This document shows positions 11,455-22,293 of a stretch of DNA of 64,000 nucleotides, in pieces. The stretch spans positions 1-64,000 of the forward strand of contig JANBPT010000087.1 of NCBI GenBank assembly GCA_027575765.1. The letters are read 5' to 3'. Origin of the DNA: Tieghemiomyces parasiticus. Taxonomy: Eukaryota; Kickxellomycota; Dimargaritomycetes; Dimargaritales; Dimargaritaceae. The number at the start of each line of letters is the position of its first letter. Positions within the stretch are counted from its first letter, which is position 1. The position numbers were made by a program, and so were the translations under genes. Under the pieces are notes generated by a model that was not told the DNA's origin, ran no database searches, and saw nothing but the letters and a program-made list of their open reading frames with translations.

Positions 11455-12612
11455 ATGAGCTCCCCATTCCGCCTCCTCCGGGCCCTGCCCGCTGTTCGCT
11501 GGTCGGGGATCACTCCGACCCCCGTGAGCTACGTCCCCAACCGCGCGTACCGCCTAGTCAATCGGAACCGGACCGCGTCCAAGAGCGAAATTAGTTCGGC
11601 GATCACCCTGGAACAAGCCATGCCGATCATCCAGGTAAGAACAATGGCTGCCTATGAGTGACTTCGGAAGAGAGGGATTCACCCGTCGACCGCTCAGTTC
11701 GGTCTCCGGCGTTCGCATGATCTCCAGTCTTATACTACTCTGCTTCGGCGACCGGCGACGCCGAATGACCTGCTGGACCGCGCCAATGCGGTACAGCATA
11801 CCCCACCCACCGACCCCATGCCAACCTCACTTTTTTTCCGCTGTCTACAACAATAATCTACCTATTGATCACCTCCCCCCTCCTTAGGCCTATGCGGCCG
11901 GTCGCCCGAATTACACGATGACTCTATCGATCAAATGCCGCAAAGACCGACGCACGGCTCCCGTGCGGGGTACCTGTGTCCTGCCCAACTCGGTAACCAA
12001 GGACCCGCGGATTCTGGTCTTTGCCGAGGGTGAGCATGCCAACGTGGCTATCGAAGCCGGGGCGGCTATCGTAGGTGGTGCCGAACTACTCCCGCAGATC
12101 ATTGAGGAGAAGCTCAAGTTCGACAAGGTCCTGTCTACCCTCGAGATGCTGCCCACCGTGGCCAAGATTGCCCGGTTCCTCGGTCCCAAGGGTCTCATGC
12201 CCACCCGTAACAAAGGTACTGCGACCGACGATCTGGTCGCCGCCATGCAGTTGTCCCGGTCCGCCCTGGACTACCGGATGGACCAGAATTATATGGTCCA
12301 CTGCGTGATCGGAAAGGCGGGGTTCACCCTCGAGCAGATCCGGGAAAATATAAGCACTTTGCTCAACGAGGTGCGCGCCCACGCGCCCAAAAAAGGTAGG
12401 TACAGTGTGTCAGTGGCAGAATGTGATCCACAACAGCCCTCTGTGCATAATCCAGTCCAATGTGAACCTTTTTTTGCTTTGCTAACCGTGTGCTCTACTG
12501 CTGACTGTTATTACCTATCCCCGCCTCCGTATACTAATGGCCAACAGGTCTAATTAGCGACATGACCCTCACAGTGAGGCAGGGCCCTGGGCTACCCATC
12601 CGGGGAATATAA
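11455..12612 (+). CDS. MRPL1: Mitochondrial large-subunit ribosomal protein uL1m
   Basis: Three exons (11455-11634, 11888-12395, 12548-12612) join in frame to a 250-residue protein. Intron 1 (253 nt) has GTAAGA and TTAG ends. Intron 2 (152 nt) has GTAGGT, a near-perfect TACTAAT branch site and CAG. The first 45 residues are rich in Arg and Ser with no acidic residue until about residue 45, as expected for a mitochondrial targeting peptide. The rest is an L1 domain with the family signature GPKGLMPTRNKGT around residue 150. uL1 forms the mobile L1 stalk beside the ribosomal E site and binds 23S-type rRNA. The length is that of bacterial L1 plus the presequence. The start codon choice depends on the targeting peptide; an in-frame TTG two codons earlier is not needed. 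Confidence 0.93.
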
Positions 12613-13014
12613 GTGTCCCAAATCGTAAAAGCCTCACCTACCTTGCTGTTCTAGTAGTCATCCAGGGTATAGCCCTCGTCGGGCAAATTCAGGTTATAAC
12701 AAAATTGGAGCGAAATTGATCCTACGAGATAACTTCACGCTAGTAAACGCTATACAAACGGGACGAGTGACCTTTACCGATCGAAATTTTTATCCGAGAC
12801 AATTTAGTGGGCAATATTCCATAGACTCGTCGAGTGTTTCGTGCTTTGGGACCCAGCCACATGCCTGTCGGCTACATTTCTGGCGCCCGCAACATATTAT
12901 ATATAGATATATGCCTGAAATGAGCTGAAATAATACAAGGTCGCCTATACATAGGCGATATTTATACCTGAAGAAAAAAAAAGCGAAGCGACCTACCATC
13001 AGGCACGTCAGAGG
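12613..13014. other. Convergent 3' intergenic region
   Basis: These 402 bases lie between the 3' ends of uL1m (+) and the histidine phosphatase (-). They are AT-rich with ATATATAG-like tracts around 12895-12912. Short open frames only. Confidence 0.5.
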
Positions 13015-14682
13015 CTAGTTGGCAGTGTCTTGACACACCTGGGGAAGGGAGCAGCCAAACAGGTCACCAACGGACCGGATGAACAGGTCCAAATCGCACA
13101 GACCCGTGACGGGATTGCAGCCGTCGTGCTGGGGGAGGACAGTCAGCTCGTTCCGTAGAACTCGGAACTGGTAGCGAGACCAGGGTAAAGTGGGGACCCG
13201 GCGGGCCGGCTCGCAGGCGTACAGTTCGAAGGCGATGTTGGCCGCGAAGGGTGCGATGCGGCCGGAATTGTAAGGACGGTCCAGGACCTCCTTCAGCGTT
13301 GCATTGCCAGCGAGCGGAGCTCCACGTTCATCGATCCGTAGCAAATTAGATACGAGGGAGATCGTCGGGGAGTGGCCGAACCAAAAGTTACCTTGGCGGC
13401 AGACTCCGACGGCCCGGGCGGTGTCGCCGGCCTCATCGGTCGCGCCCGAAGTGCCAGTAGGTCTTGAAGCCTTCGCACCGGCGTTCTGGCCGTCCGCTTC
13501 GTCGCGGCAGTTCAGCATCCCGTCGATGATCTGCGTAACCAGCGAGCAAGCCATTTTCCCAACGATGCCGCCAACACGGGGCCCGTATCCGAACTTTTCC
13601 TGCTCGCCCAGATCCTTCCAGAACTCAATGAGGGGCAAATCGTCCTCGTGGCCCTCGAAGAGAGCGCAGGCCGACCGTCCGGAGGGCTGGTTAGCGTTAT
13701 CGAACCCACACATTTGGTAGAGATAAAACAGATCCTTAGCTGTGATGGCCGGGTAGTTGATTCGGGCAGCGAGACGGGCCATGACAGGTCCCAAGAACCG
13801 GTCCGTCCAGAGGCTGCGCTGGGTGTCGACGTAATCACTGACGGTATCGCCCTTGGCGGCGTTAAGGAACCGCGGGCACAATTTATGGGGGTTGAGCAAG
13901 ATATCCAGGTTGCTTGGCACGACGCCAAACCCGTAGCCACCGACGAAGTTTGGGCGGATCCCGACATGGCGCTGGATCAAATCGAAGGTGGTACTGGTGA
14001 ACACGTCGGCCGATTCGATGGTACGATTGAAATCGGATACGGTCACCTGCCAGTGCGGGTCGGTGGTAGCAGGAGTGGCAGAGCCGTTGGCGTCGGTCTC
14101 GGTGCGGGCGTATAGGCCGTCCCAGAAGGCGGCGTACCGATGATACACCCGGCAGCCCAATCGGTACAGGTCGCGCCGTCCAATCGTGGTCAGAGAGGAG
14201 GGCCCCGTAAGGGTGGTGGGGAAGTAGTCGGCGAACCAGGCAAAGTCCCCCGCGGGTGGCTGCGTCGCTGTCCAGTGTTCGCGGAGCCGCCTAATTAGCT
14301 CACGGTATCTAAGCAAGGTCCCGTGGTTTGGATTGCGCGAACCGTGGCGGACCAGCATCTGGACCTGGCGGAGTTGGCACGACTCGAACTTGGTGGCCGC
14401 CTGACTCAGCGTGGACATGGCCACCAGACTGGCCTCCCGCTCGGCGTGCGGGTAGGGAGATTTGGTGCCGAATGGCAGGGATCGCGGGTCCGGCCATCCG
14501 GTCTGGGCGGAAGAATGAGGGTCCCAAACGACCTCTGGAGGGCTGCCCGCCTGTCCTGGGTGGAGAGCCGGTGTGAGGCCGGGGCTTCGCAAGAGGAGGT
14601 AGAGGATAAAGACCGCACTGGAGAGACTCAGGCCGGCCAGAAGGCACTGGCGGCGGGAGGGGGCGGCGGCAGCAAAGCGCAT
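13015..14682 (-). CDS. Histidine-phosphatase superfamily protein, MINPP (multiple inositol polyphosphate phosphatase)-like
   Basis: An intronless 555-residue protein. A hydrophobic segment at residues about 14-33, after a short basic N-terminus, is a signal anchor or signal peptide, so the catalytic part should be secretory or extracytoplasmic. The nucleophile motif LVRHGSRNP is intact (about residues 109-117). The C-terminal order matches MINPP: FWFGHSPTISLVSNLL, a RIAPFAANIAFELYAC strand, a VLRNELTVLP strand and a Cys-rich tail ending in QVCQDTAN. MINPP enzymes remove phosphate from inositol polyphosphates, including phytate. Their acid/base motif is normally HAET or HD; here the equivalent reads HSPT, so the usual proton donor is missing. 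Activity may be altered or lost. An insert near residues 390-425 is rich in Gly, Ala and Thr. Confidence 0.87.
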   Translation of the reverse strand: MRFAAAAPSRRQCLLAGLSLSSAVFILYLLLRSPGLTPALHPGQAGSPPEVVWDPHSSAQTGWPDPRSLPFGTKSPYPHAEREASLVAMSTLSQAATKFESCQLRQVQMLVRHGSRNPNHGTLLRYRELIRRLREHWTATQPPAGDFAWFADYFPTTLTGPSSLTTIGRRDLYRLGCRVYHRYAAFWDGLYARTETDANGSATPATTDPHWQVTVSDFNRTIESADVFTSTTFDLIQRHVGIRPNFVGGYGFGVVPSNLDILLNPHKLCPRFLNAAKGDTVSDYVDTQRSLWTDRFLGPVMARLAARINYPAITAKDLFYLYQMCGFDNANQPSGRSACALFEGHEDDLPLIEFWKDLGEQEKFGYGPRVGGIVGKMACSLVTQIIDGMLNCRDEADGQNAGAKASRPTGTSGATDEAGDTARAVGVCRQGNFWFGHSPTISLVSNLLRIDERGAPLAGNATLKEVLDRPYNSGRIAPFAANIAFELYACEPARRVPTLPWSRYQFRVLRNELTVLPQHDGCNPVTGLCDLDLFIRSVGDLFGCSLPQVCQDTAN

Positions 14683-16205
14683 TCGGGCGGACCTAGGTTA
14701 CGAATGCCGAGTGGGTTGGTTACTCAGAAAATATCGATGAAAGGTTACAAACCACAGCAGCTCGAGGCTGGCGTTAGGGAAGAAGAATAAATAAAAAGAA
14801 TGGTCCCTGCCTTGCGGGGTCCGTAGGATCACTGGCAAAAATAAGCTATCTTGGAATGGCCTTACCAGACGGTGCAGGGTACAGGTCACCCTATATACCT
14901 CGGCGGGTAAATGAAGGCAGTTCGTTCGATATGAAACCAAGGTTCGTCATAGATTGCGGCCCAGGGCCGACAGCGGTTGGAAGGGCAATAATAGCGATGC
15001 ACACCTTCAAAATAGTATTGTTAATTCTGGTGGACACGAGACTGCATACACGTTGTCCAACAGAACCTATCAGTCCTCTACCCGTATTCGTGAGAAGGCC
15101 CTCCCTATCTCTTTACGTCCTATGGGAGGGGTACACTACACCGTCAAAGTCGTGACCTGAAGCAACCCTAAAATGACCCACCCACTGCCTCTTGGTCACA
15201 CTCGAAAGGCGAGAATGAATGGACGGGTCGCCGGATTGAGTGCAGCGGACTCTTGTACACGTGGATAGATGGAGGGGCGTGGGCTAGGTGATAGGTAGAT
15301 ATTGCATCCCTGGCATCACTCTTAACGGCAGATTTGTAACTGTGAGATAGGATGCGCAGTGATATACTGTAAGGGGTACTATGTGAAACGGCCTTTAATA
15401 GCAGCATAGGATGACACCTCCTTCCTCTTGGTTCCAGATTCCTGACTATCTGGCTCGCAACACTAGCCGGTCACGGGTAGTAGAGTGGAGGCCAAATACT
15501 TGCCATGCAGAGCTCCCCTTTACACCAAATCAACCCCACAGACCGACTATTCGCACAGCATGCAGCTGTCGGATGAGGTGCAGGAAAGTTTCACTGAAAT
15601 CCATCCACTCTTTCTTTTTGAGCATGTACGAAGGCAGTAGCGTGGCAATTGGATCCTATTAAATAACGAGCTCATGGTAACGTACGATAATCTAACCGAG
15701 GTGCACCCCAGGACGTCTCCTTGTCCAAAAAAGCCGCCTCCTTTCAGAAACTGTCTTCCTGATAAAATACCCAAACTTCCATCACGGATTATTCTCATCC
15801 TTTGGGAGATATGAAGGCAGTGACCTTCCGACTTTGGGAGTGACTTGACTCAATGTTGGATCCTCCTCCTCATTGAGAAAGTCCCCGAACCAAGTGCCTC
15901 AAGCTACCCCAAACGGTTTCGCATCATCACTCGAATCACACCTATTTAAAGACAATAAATCGTCCATAATTGTAGATTCATTAAGAGTGTAAATAAGTAC
16001 CGTTTATTTATTCTACTTGGCCTGCTCGCTAGCGACCCTCCCTCGAACTTTCTTCTATTTTCCCCCCTGTCGGGCTACACACCCCGTCATAATACAGCCC
16101 ACTTCCTAAGCCCGGGTGGCTAGGCTTAATTTATTAAACTACATCACTATTCATACCGCCCCACCTAGCTACGCTTCATCTGGGTTGTGACTATCCTCGC
16201 TGCCA
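14683..16205. other. Intergenic, no supported gene
   Basis: This lies between the 5' end of the phosphatase and the 3' end of secreted-family gene B. Only short open frames are present. It contains the phosphatase TATA candidate and, at 15997-16100, the repeat shared with the copy A junction. AATAAA on the minus strand near 16003-16008 could serve the 3' end of gene B. Confidence 0.5.
14893..14899 (-). promoter_or_regulatory. Candidate TATA box (TATATAG) of the phosphatase gene
   Basis: A TATATAG on the minus strand lies about 210 bases before the ATG at 14682, a spacing close to that of the TATA boxes of genes B and C. Position and motif only. Confidence 0.3.
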
Positions 16206-17702
16206 TCACTGCCCTCGTCCGACCTGGCGAACACCCCAGACGACCGTGGTTTGTCTGACGGCATCCAGCGTGAACTCGAGAGCATGCGGAATATTGGCAA
16301 TTGACTTAAAATCGGTATCTTCATCGATTAGGCGCCACACTAGGCCGGTGCTTGGCGGGGCCGACACGTGTGTGCTACTCTCCGGTACAATTGCCACGAA
16401 CTGCTCGGCATTACGACAGACCTCTAGGAACTTTTCGGATGGGACTGGTCTTCCTCGCACCGCATCGCAAGGGAAGTGCGTGAACAGCTGGTCGGCCAAA
16501 TCGAAGTAGCCGAGCCGGGCAGCCACCATAGCCCACGTCTGGCCGGCTGTCGTGTCCCGGTTGGCCAGCACCTCATCCGCCACATACCGATACCACATGC
16601 TCAGCATTTCGACCGCCAGGGGCTTGTTGTGGAGCACCGCTGCCCACATAGCGTTATCGACCGACTGGTGGTGGATGCTATCAAAGAACCGGAGTTGCTC
16701 CGTCCCGTCATCGGGCGAAGACACCCGTTTCAACAGTTCATGAAAGGCCTCGTTATACTTGTCCTTCATAATATCGTCAACGACCGGGTCTTTCTTCACA
16801 GTGTCTTCAAGGTTCCATACTTGCAGCTCGTAATCCGCTGCAGCGTAAGGCACAGGGGCGGAGCTCGAGCTGGAGGCGTCCAGCTGGGTAGAAAGCCTAA
16901 TCTGATTGCTGACCTGGGGGTGGCCGGTGGGGACAGCCAGGCGGTTCCAGGGAAAATCGTATGGCAGTGCTTCTCCACGGTTCGCCCGTGCAATTAACTC
17001 GCGGCACTAGACGAAGGCGCGAATGAAGGTGGCGGGGACGGGTTGAAAGGCAAGCGTTAGTGTCGTCGTTCATTGTATTCCATACGCCGGCGGAGGGTGG
17101 TCGGCCCACCGTGCCAACGGCCGCTTCCGCGAGGGGTAAGCCCCTTCCCCCGGCTGTTCTCCGACATAGGCGGCCTACAAGCTTACCCGGGCGCTATGTT
17201 CTTTACAAATGACCGGCTTGCGCAGTGATTCTGGCGGCGGTTGTCCGCGCCGCCTACGCTGAGGCGGAGGAATGACCGGTTCCGGCTCCGGCTCTGGCTC
17301 GCTGGCCGGTGTATGATCCGACACAGAGCCTACCTGCCCAGGTTCGCTAGCTTGCCCGTGGTCTAACAGAGGGTGGATTGGGTAAAGTTGGTCACCTCGG
17401 AGGCGCTTGGGAAAAGGAAGGCTGGATTCGACCTCATCGGCCAACCCACGTTTGTTGGAAGCCATGGCACTCAATTCTCCCCACGACCCCTCGTCAGCTT
17501 CCGCGGACGGAACATCATCTAGGGAAAGGGGGTTGGGGTCGAGCAGAAACGCGGTAAACCCGTTCGGCGGAAAGTTAGACGGGTAAGCGGGGCCATTGCT
17601 CACGTTGGCTGTGTGGCCCTTCTCACTGCCTGTGACAAGGGCGCACTGGTCTCCCAGGGCAAGTAGAACAGCGCAAGTCGCACCGAAAGAGAATAACCGC
17701 AT
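16206..17702 (-). CDS. Secreted-protein family member B (unrecognised family)
   Basis: Two exons on the minus strand (17702-17187 and 16913-16206) join in phase at GTAAGC and CAG to give 407 residues. The ATG at 17702 opens a clear signal peptide (residues 1-24). Residues 25-172 look disordered: acidic and Ser/Pro-rich, with a PKRLR patch near 95, an EPEPEPEP run and then PPPQRRRRGQ, so basic clusters of nuclear-signal type are present. The second exon is helical. It holds two hairpins that gene C shares, one around MWAAVLHN..AVEMLSMWY and one around TWAMVAARLGY..ADQLF, with ankyrin-like spacing but no ankyrin consensus. I do not recognise the family. A TATA box lies about 200 bases upstream. 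Exon 1 and its leader are duplicated at 4630-5200. Its neighbour is paralogue C, 3 kb away on the same strand. A secreted, possibly host-directed protein is an inference. Confidence 0.75.
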
Positions 17703-17825
17703 AGCTGAAGCCGGGTGGGGCGTAATACCGTCTGGAGGGTAGATAAAGAAGGGGGGGTGGCTAAATAAGATGGAGGGGATTGGATAGCGACCGTAGCCAC
17801 CGTCGGAGTTGTAAATTGGTTGGCA
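17255..17825 (-). repeat. Segmental duplication, copy B (source copy of 4630-5200)
   Basis: The reverse complement of this interval matches 4630-5200 over 571 bases with about five substitutions and no gaps. It covers 123 bases of leader and most of exon 1 of gene B. B is probably the source because it has a full-length gene and a promoter, while copy A is broken at both ends of the block. Confidence 0.93.
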
Positions 17826-17898
17826 CGGAAAACTAGCATTAAGGCTGGGAAGAAGTGAAGGGCTATTAATAAAAGGTGGACAGGGGGGCTTATCCCCA

Positions 17899-17906
17899 TT
17901 TATATA
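17899..17906 (-). promoter_or_regulatory. TATA box (TATATAAA) of gene B
   Basis: TATATAAA on the minus strand lies about 200 bases before the ATG of gene B. Gene C has the same element at a similar distance. It falls outside the duplicated block, so copy A lacks it. Confidence 0.5.
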
Positions 17907-20656
17907 AAGCGCGGGGGCCGATAGTACGATGGTCCGAGGGGTTCATGTATGAATTCCGATGCGAGTTGGATATGACGAGGGTGAGTTTGGTGAAGGCTGT
18001 TGCGGGGAGCGGCCGGGTTACTCCTCAACGTCCCCTAGCGACCTGGCTGCTGTAGCAGGCCACACCCTCCTACCTTTTACTTTGTGTCATGTTGAACATA
18101 ACCAATGAGACGAGATTCTGTGTCTCTCGTCCCTCTCTTCGTTCCATGTTTACGGTCTAATCGGGCAAAAACGGATAAATTATCGGAGATCAAGGTTGTC
18201 CCACCTTATGACCTTCACGCATGGTCACTCAGCCCTCCCCTCTTCTCTTCTCTCCATGCTTCGAGTGCTCGGTGTGGATGTTTGATTTTATAAAAAAAAA
18301 TAACCTCTCCCATCCGCACCTTGATCCATTGCAGGTGATCTAAAGTGGGACGTCACAAATAAACAAGAAGGGAGAATGTAACAAAAGTTTGTAACGACTT
18401 GGTTAAGGATGGCTCTCGCCTACGAAAACACAGGCCGGGGTGTATTGGTAGCTCTATCTCTCTTTGGTAACCAACGATAGCTGTGATGCCTATAAATGGG
18501 ATTCCACCAGCGGAAGAAATAAATGGGTGGAACAAGGATTTACTTGGAGAGGCGATGGACTGATAACTGGGCGGCAAGTGCTACTGTAGTCGATTGTGGG
18601 GCGTGCACCTGAGGCGGGGGTTACAAATATAACGTGAATGCCGAATCAAGGCCGAGGGGGAGACCTGTTGCGGAATAAATTGGAAAGCTCAATCTTAATC
18701 TAGGATGGGCATTGCCGGCCATGCTATGTTATCAAATTATCTCATGTTACGTTGTTATCTGTGTTAAGCCCCAGTGTAAATGTTTTGCGGGCATTGGTAC
18801 CAGTGGGGGAGGCTAATAAAATCACCTCCGACTAAGCTTAAGCCACTCGGACCACAAGCGTCTGGGAGACGCCTCAGCGTACGCAGATGCATGTCTTTTA
18901 TTCTATTAACTGCCCGGTCTCGCCCACTCCCTGCAATCGATTACTCACTATTGCCACCAATTATCATCGTTCGTTAATCAATTGTCTTCTCTCTTTTATT
19001 TACATTACTTGCATTCACTCCCACTTACCCAGTCACTAACCTCTGTAGCACTCGTAATTGCGCCTACCGTTCCGCCCTACTCTGCAAGATGTAAAGGACC
19101 AAACGGTGCCGACCTTGCCGAAACAGGAACCGGGAATTCCCTATTTCCTTTATTTCGGAATTGTGTACCCCTTTACCGCTTATTCCTCCATTGAGCATTG
19201 GTCTACCGTAATTCCTGTACCATTTGTTCCTTTACCATAGATTCCTTTGTCGAGTATTGTGGTGTAGTATAAGGCTACGGGGTTGAGAATGCGATATAAA
19301 AACGAAAGTGTTATATGGCAGTCCGATATTTATTGAGGCGGCCGGCGGACAGCTATTGTATGTCTTTTGACCTTGGCTTTAACGGATGCCGATAAGATGA
19401 CAGCAACGATGCGGTATGTCATAAGAAAATACTAGCGAAAGCACTGAATGAAATAGACGAAATGATAGCGAGACATGATGGCATATAAAAGAATAATCAT
19501 AGAATCATGAAGAGAACGGCATAGGCGACTTTGACTAACGCATCATATCGTTATCATGTAGATAAATAGGACGAGACTACGCTGTTTGCGATGCTATCCT
19601 GAAGCGGCGATTATTCCGACCACAGCAGTATATGATGTCAGAATACAAGGGGATAAAGAGAGAGGACCTCGATGGTTTCAGCTCGGCCCTTTCCCTTAGG
19701 TCACCACCCTTTCTCGTAGTTGGATGGATACCAGTGTGCTTTAATGGAGGCCTCCCTGCATGATGGGGCTGTGCTTCGGCCCCGCTGGCAGGTTTCGGGT
19801 CAGAATTCTTGGAGGGAGGGGCTTCCCCTCCGACACACTGTTGGGTAGGCTTCTTGAAAAGGTCAAAGCTACGACCTTTTCCCAGCTGTTACATTGCACT
19901 GTGAGTTACAAGGAAAATTGTAACTGTGGCGACCCTCCAGGCTTGGCATCGGAAAGGTATCAGGTCTCCGTCATTCAGACTTGCCATCCTGTCATGGGAC
20001 AGGGCCTTTTCACATCCAAGCCTTCATCATGCTCATGCATATCCACCGTGCTAAAAGTGGACCTTTGGCAACCCCAACTATAATGAGTTCAAACATGTGC
20101 GATGAAAGGAGTGCAATCACCACAGGGGGAAGGGCAAGAGGAAACCGATTACTAAAGCACACTTCATGAAAGCGTAGGCGAGATGGTGAGATCGCAGAGG
20201 AGCTAGGATCAACGTGGTATTCACGAGAAACCACAGGAGAACCCGTTCACCGGCTTGCAAGGCGCAGGCCCCAGTTATGGAAACGATAAAGACAATTGAT
20301 ATAATGATCAAGAATGACCGAGAAGGAAGGTATATTAAAAAAATAACATTCGGAAATAGATTGGGGATGAGGGTGGGGATTGGCGCTTGCCACGTACAAA
20401 CGACTAGTCAGAGGACTCAGGCACAGCTTTTAAAACGACTTTTTATTATGAAATGGTGTGGACCAAGTCGCTCCTTATCATGGTTTCTCGCTATGAGTAC
20501 AATTGGTCAGTCTCATAATCTAGAGAATATGGCATCATCACGAGGCCCGTTATCCAGTTCTGATTTATTTTGGTGAGAAGGTAGAGCGCTACTTTCCAAG
20601 ATTCGGCTTGATATTCTGAGCAATCCATATCGCATAGTACCAGGACACATCGATCG
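17907..20656. other. Gene-poor, AT-rich stretch, no supported gene
   Basis: About 2.75 kb between genes B and C. Open frames are short and of non-coding composition. Runs such as GTTTATT, TTTATTT and A-rich tracts are frequent. No terminal repeats, transposase motifs or RNA genes were recognised. Confidence 0.5.
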
Positions 20657-22079
20657 TCACTCGTACTCATTGTCACTAAGTCCGTTATCAATCGTAAGAG
20701 GCATCGAGATGACCGTGATACCTTGGAGCTTTTCCGGAATCAGGTCTAGTTCCTCCGGGAGGTTGATAATCATCTTCAGGTGGTCGTCGCTTAGATTCGG
20801 CCGCCACGGCTGCCCACCGGCGAGATGGGGTGGCAAAGTTGGGTTTACATTCCCAGCTTCACCACCGCCGCCACCGGCCAAATGGTTTTCAGTTGAGCTA
20901 CCGCGACCAAGGAGTATCGCCCGGACGTAGTTCTCGGCCTCGACGCATAACTGCGGAAACATTGCAGATGGGCTTGTGGGACCGTTAGGTGTGGAGCAAG
21001 GGTGAACTTTAAACAACTGATTCGCCACTTCTAGGTAACCGAGACGGGCGGCGGCCATCGCCCACGTATGCACCGCGGTCACATCCATATCCGACATCGA
21101 TTCTTCCTTCACCCAGGTGTACCACCGCCCCAGCATAACGACCGCCTCGAACTGGTTGTGTAGCACCGCCGCCCACATAACGTCGCCGACAATCTCGTGG
21201 AGGTGGTTGGTAAAAAACCCTTTCTGCTCCGCACCGCTCTGTGGCGGCGGCCAGAGTTCCAGTAATCTGTCAGTAGCGACTCTCCAGTTATTTTTGAGTA
21301 CCATGTTGACTAAGATGTGCGTATTCTGGATTGTTGCTTGGTCGATTACGCATAGCTGGAAATCCTGCTCGTCGCCATAATACGGGGTGAAGTTCACAAG
21401 GTCGTAATCCTGCTTGATTGAATTTGCCAGCCTCTTCATGGTTTTATCGTAAGCGCCAGATATATACCAAGAGTTGCTCAAGTAACTGGAAGGTACAGGC
21501 TGCCTGCGCCTACCTTCTACCAATAAATCGTAATGCTATAACGTTGATCGTATTAGGGTGGTAGCCAAACAAGGTATTCACGATTAGTATTATGTATGGG
21601 GCTGTCTTGGTCGTTACCTAGTGGGCTCCTGGTTGAAAGGCGATGACTCAACCATGCCTTTGTACTGGTGATCCTGTCATGAACACACATCTTGTCTACT
21701 TACCTGAGACACGAGCCTGCTTTTCGCCAACCACGGGGCTAGCGGTGTCGATTTCTCTCTGCTGGATTTCCGTCGCCGGGCCGGGGGATCTAAGATTACC
21801 TGTTCTGCGGCCCATCTACGCTTTTTCGGCAACAAATCCTGCTGGTCCCCGATCAGTGACTCCTCGGTTATCGCCGTTGGGCCCGAACCACTATGACATG
21901 GAATTGAAGGGCCGTATAATTGAGGGTCTTCTTCGCAGAGTGGGCGGACGGTGGGCCGTCCAACGGGTCGTACGCCTAAGATGGCACTGGAGCTGGATCC
22001 ATCGTCTCCAGCGTGGGTGGATGAAAGCCCCAAGGCAGCAAAAAAATACAACGGATACGCCGCGCAAGTATAACTGCAT
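20657..22079 (-). CDS. Secreted-protein family member C (unrecognised family; frame shift in the signal peptide)
   Basis: Exon 1 runs 22079-21704 and exon 2 21499-20657, with GTAAGT and CAG boundaries in phase at the same place as the intron of B. The ATG at 22079 starts a typical signal-peptide sequence. From that ATG to the donor there are 376 bases, one more than a multiple of three. The frame that carries the family-like middle part and joins exon 2 is reached only if one base of the T7 run (minus strand, about 22040-22046) is ignored. This is either a sequencing error in a homopolymer or a recent inactivating indel. The middle segment is Ser/Gly-rich with a PKKRRW patch and a second basic cluster. 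Exon 2 (281 codons with stop) shares with B the MWAAVLHN..AVVMLGRWY and TWAMAAARLGY..ANQLF hairpins. It has a Gly-rich loop and ends ...SDNEYE. Function unknown. Confidence 0.7.
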
Positions 22080-22285
22080 AATTGGCTAAACAGTGATACA
22101 CTGAAGGTAGAGAGAGAATGGAAGGTTGCAGTGAAAAGGTGGAAGTTCGTTAGGGTAAGGTCAGGTCAAATAGAACTTGCCGGATATCCTTATGGCATGT
22201 AACCGCTCCAATACAGCGTAGGGAATGATAAAATGATAGGCAAAGGTTAGGGAAGAAAGACCTGATGAGGACCAACCCTGTCGTC

Positions 22286-22293
22286 TTTATATA
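22286..22293 (-). promoter_or_regulatory. TATA box (TATATAAA) of gene C
   Basis: TATATAAAG on the minus strand lies about 210 bases before the ATG at 22079, matching gene B in motif and spacing. This supports the proposed ATG despite the frame problem downstream. Confidence 0.45.

Noticed and set aside
16206..17702. Assigning genes B and C to the ankyrin family
   Set aside because: Helical-hairpin spacing is similar, but the TPLH and GADVN-type consensus residues are absent and only two units are seen.
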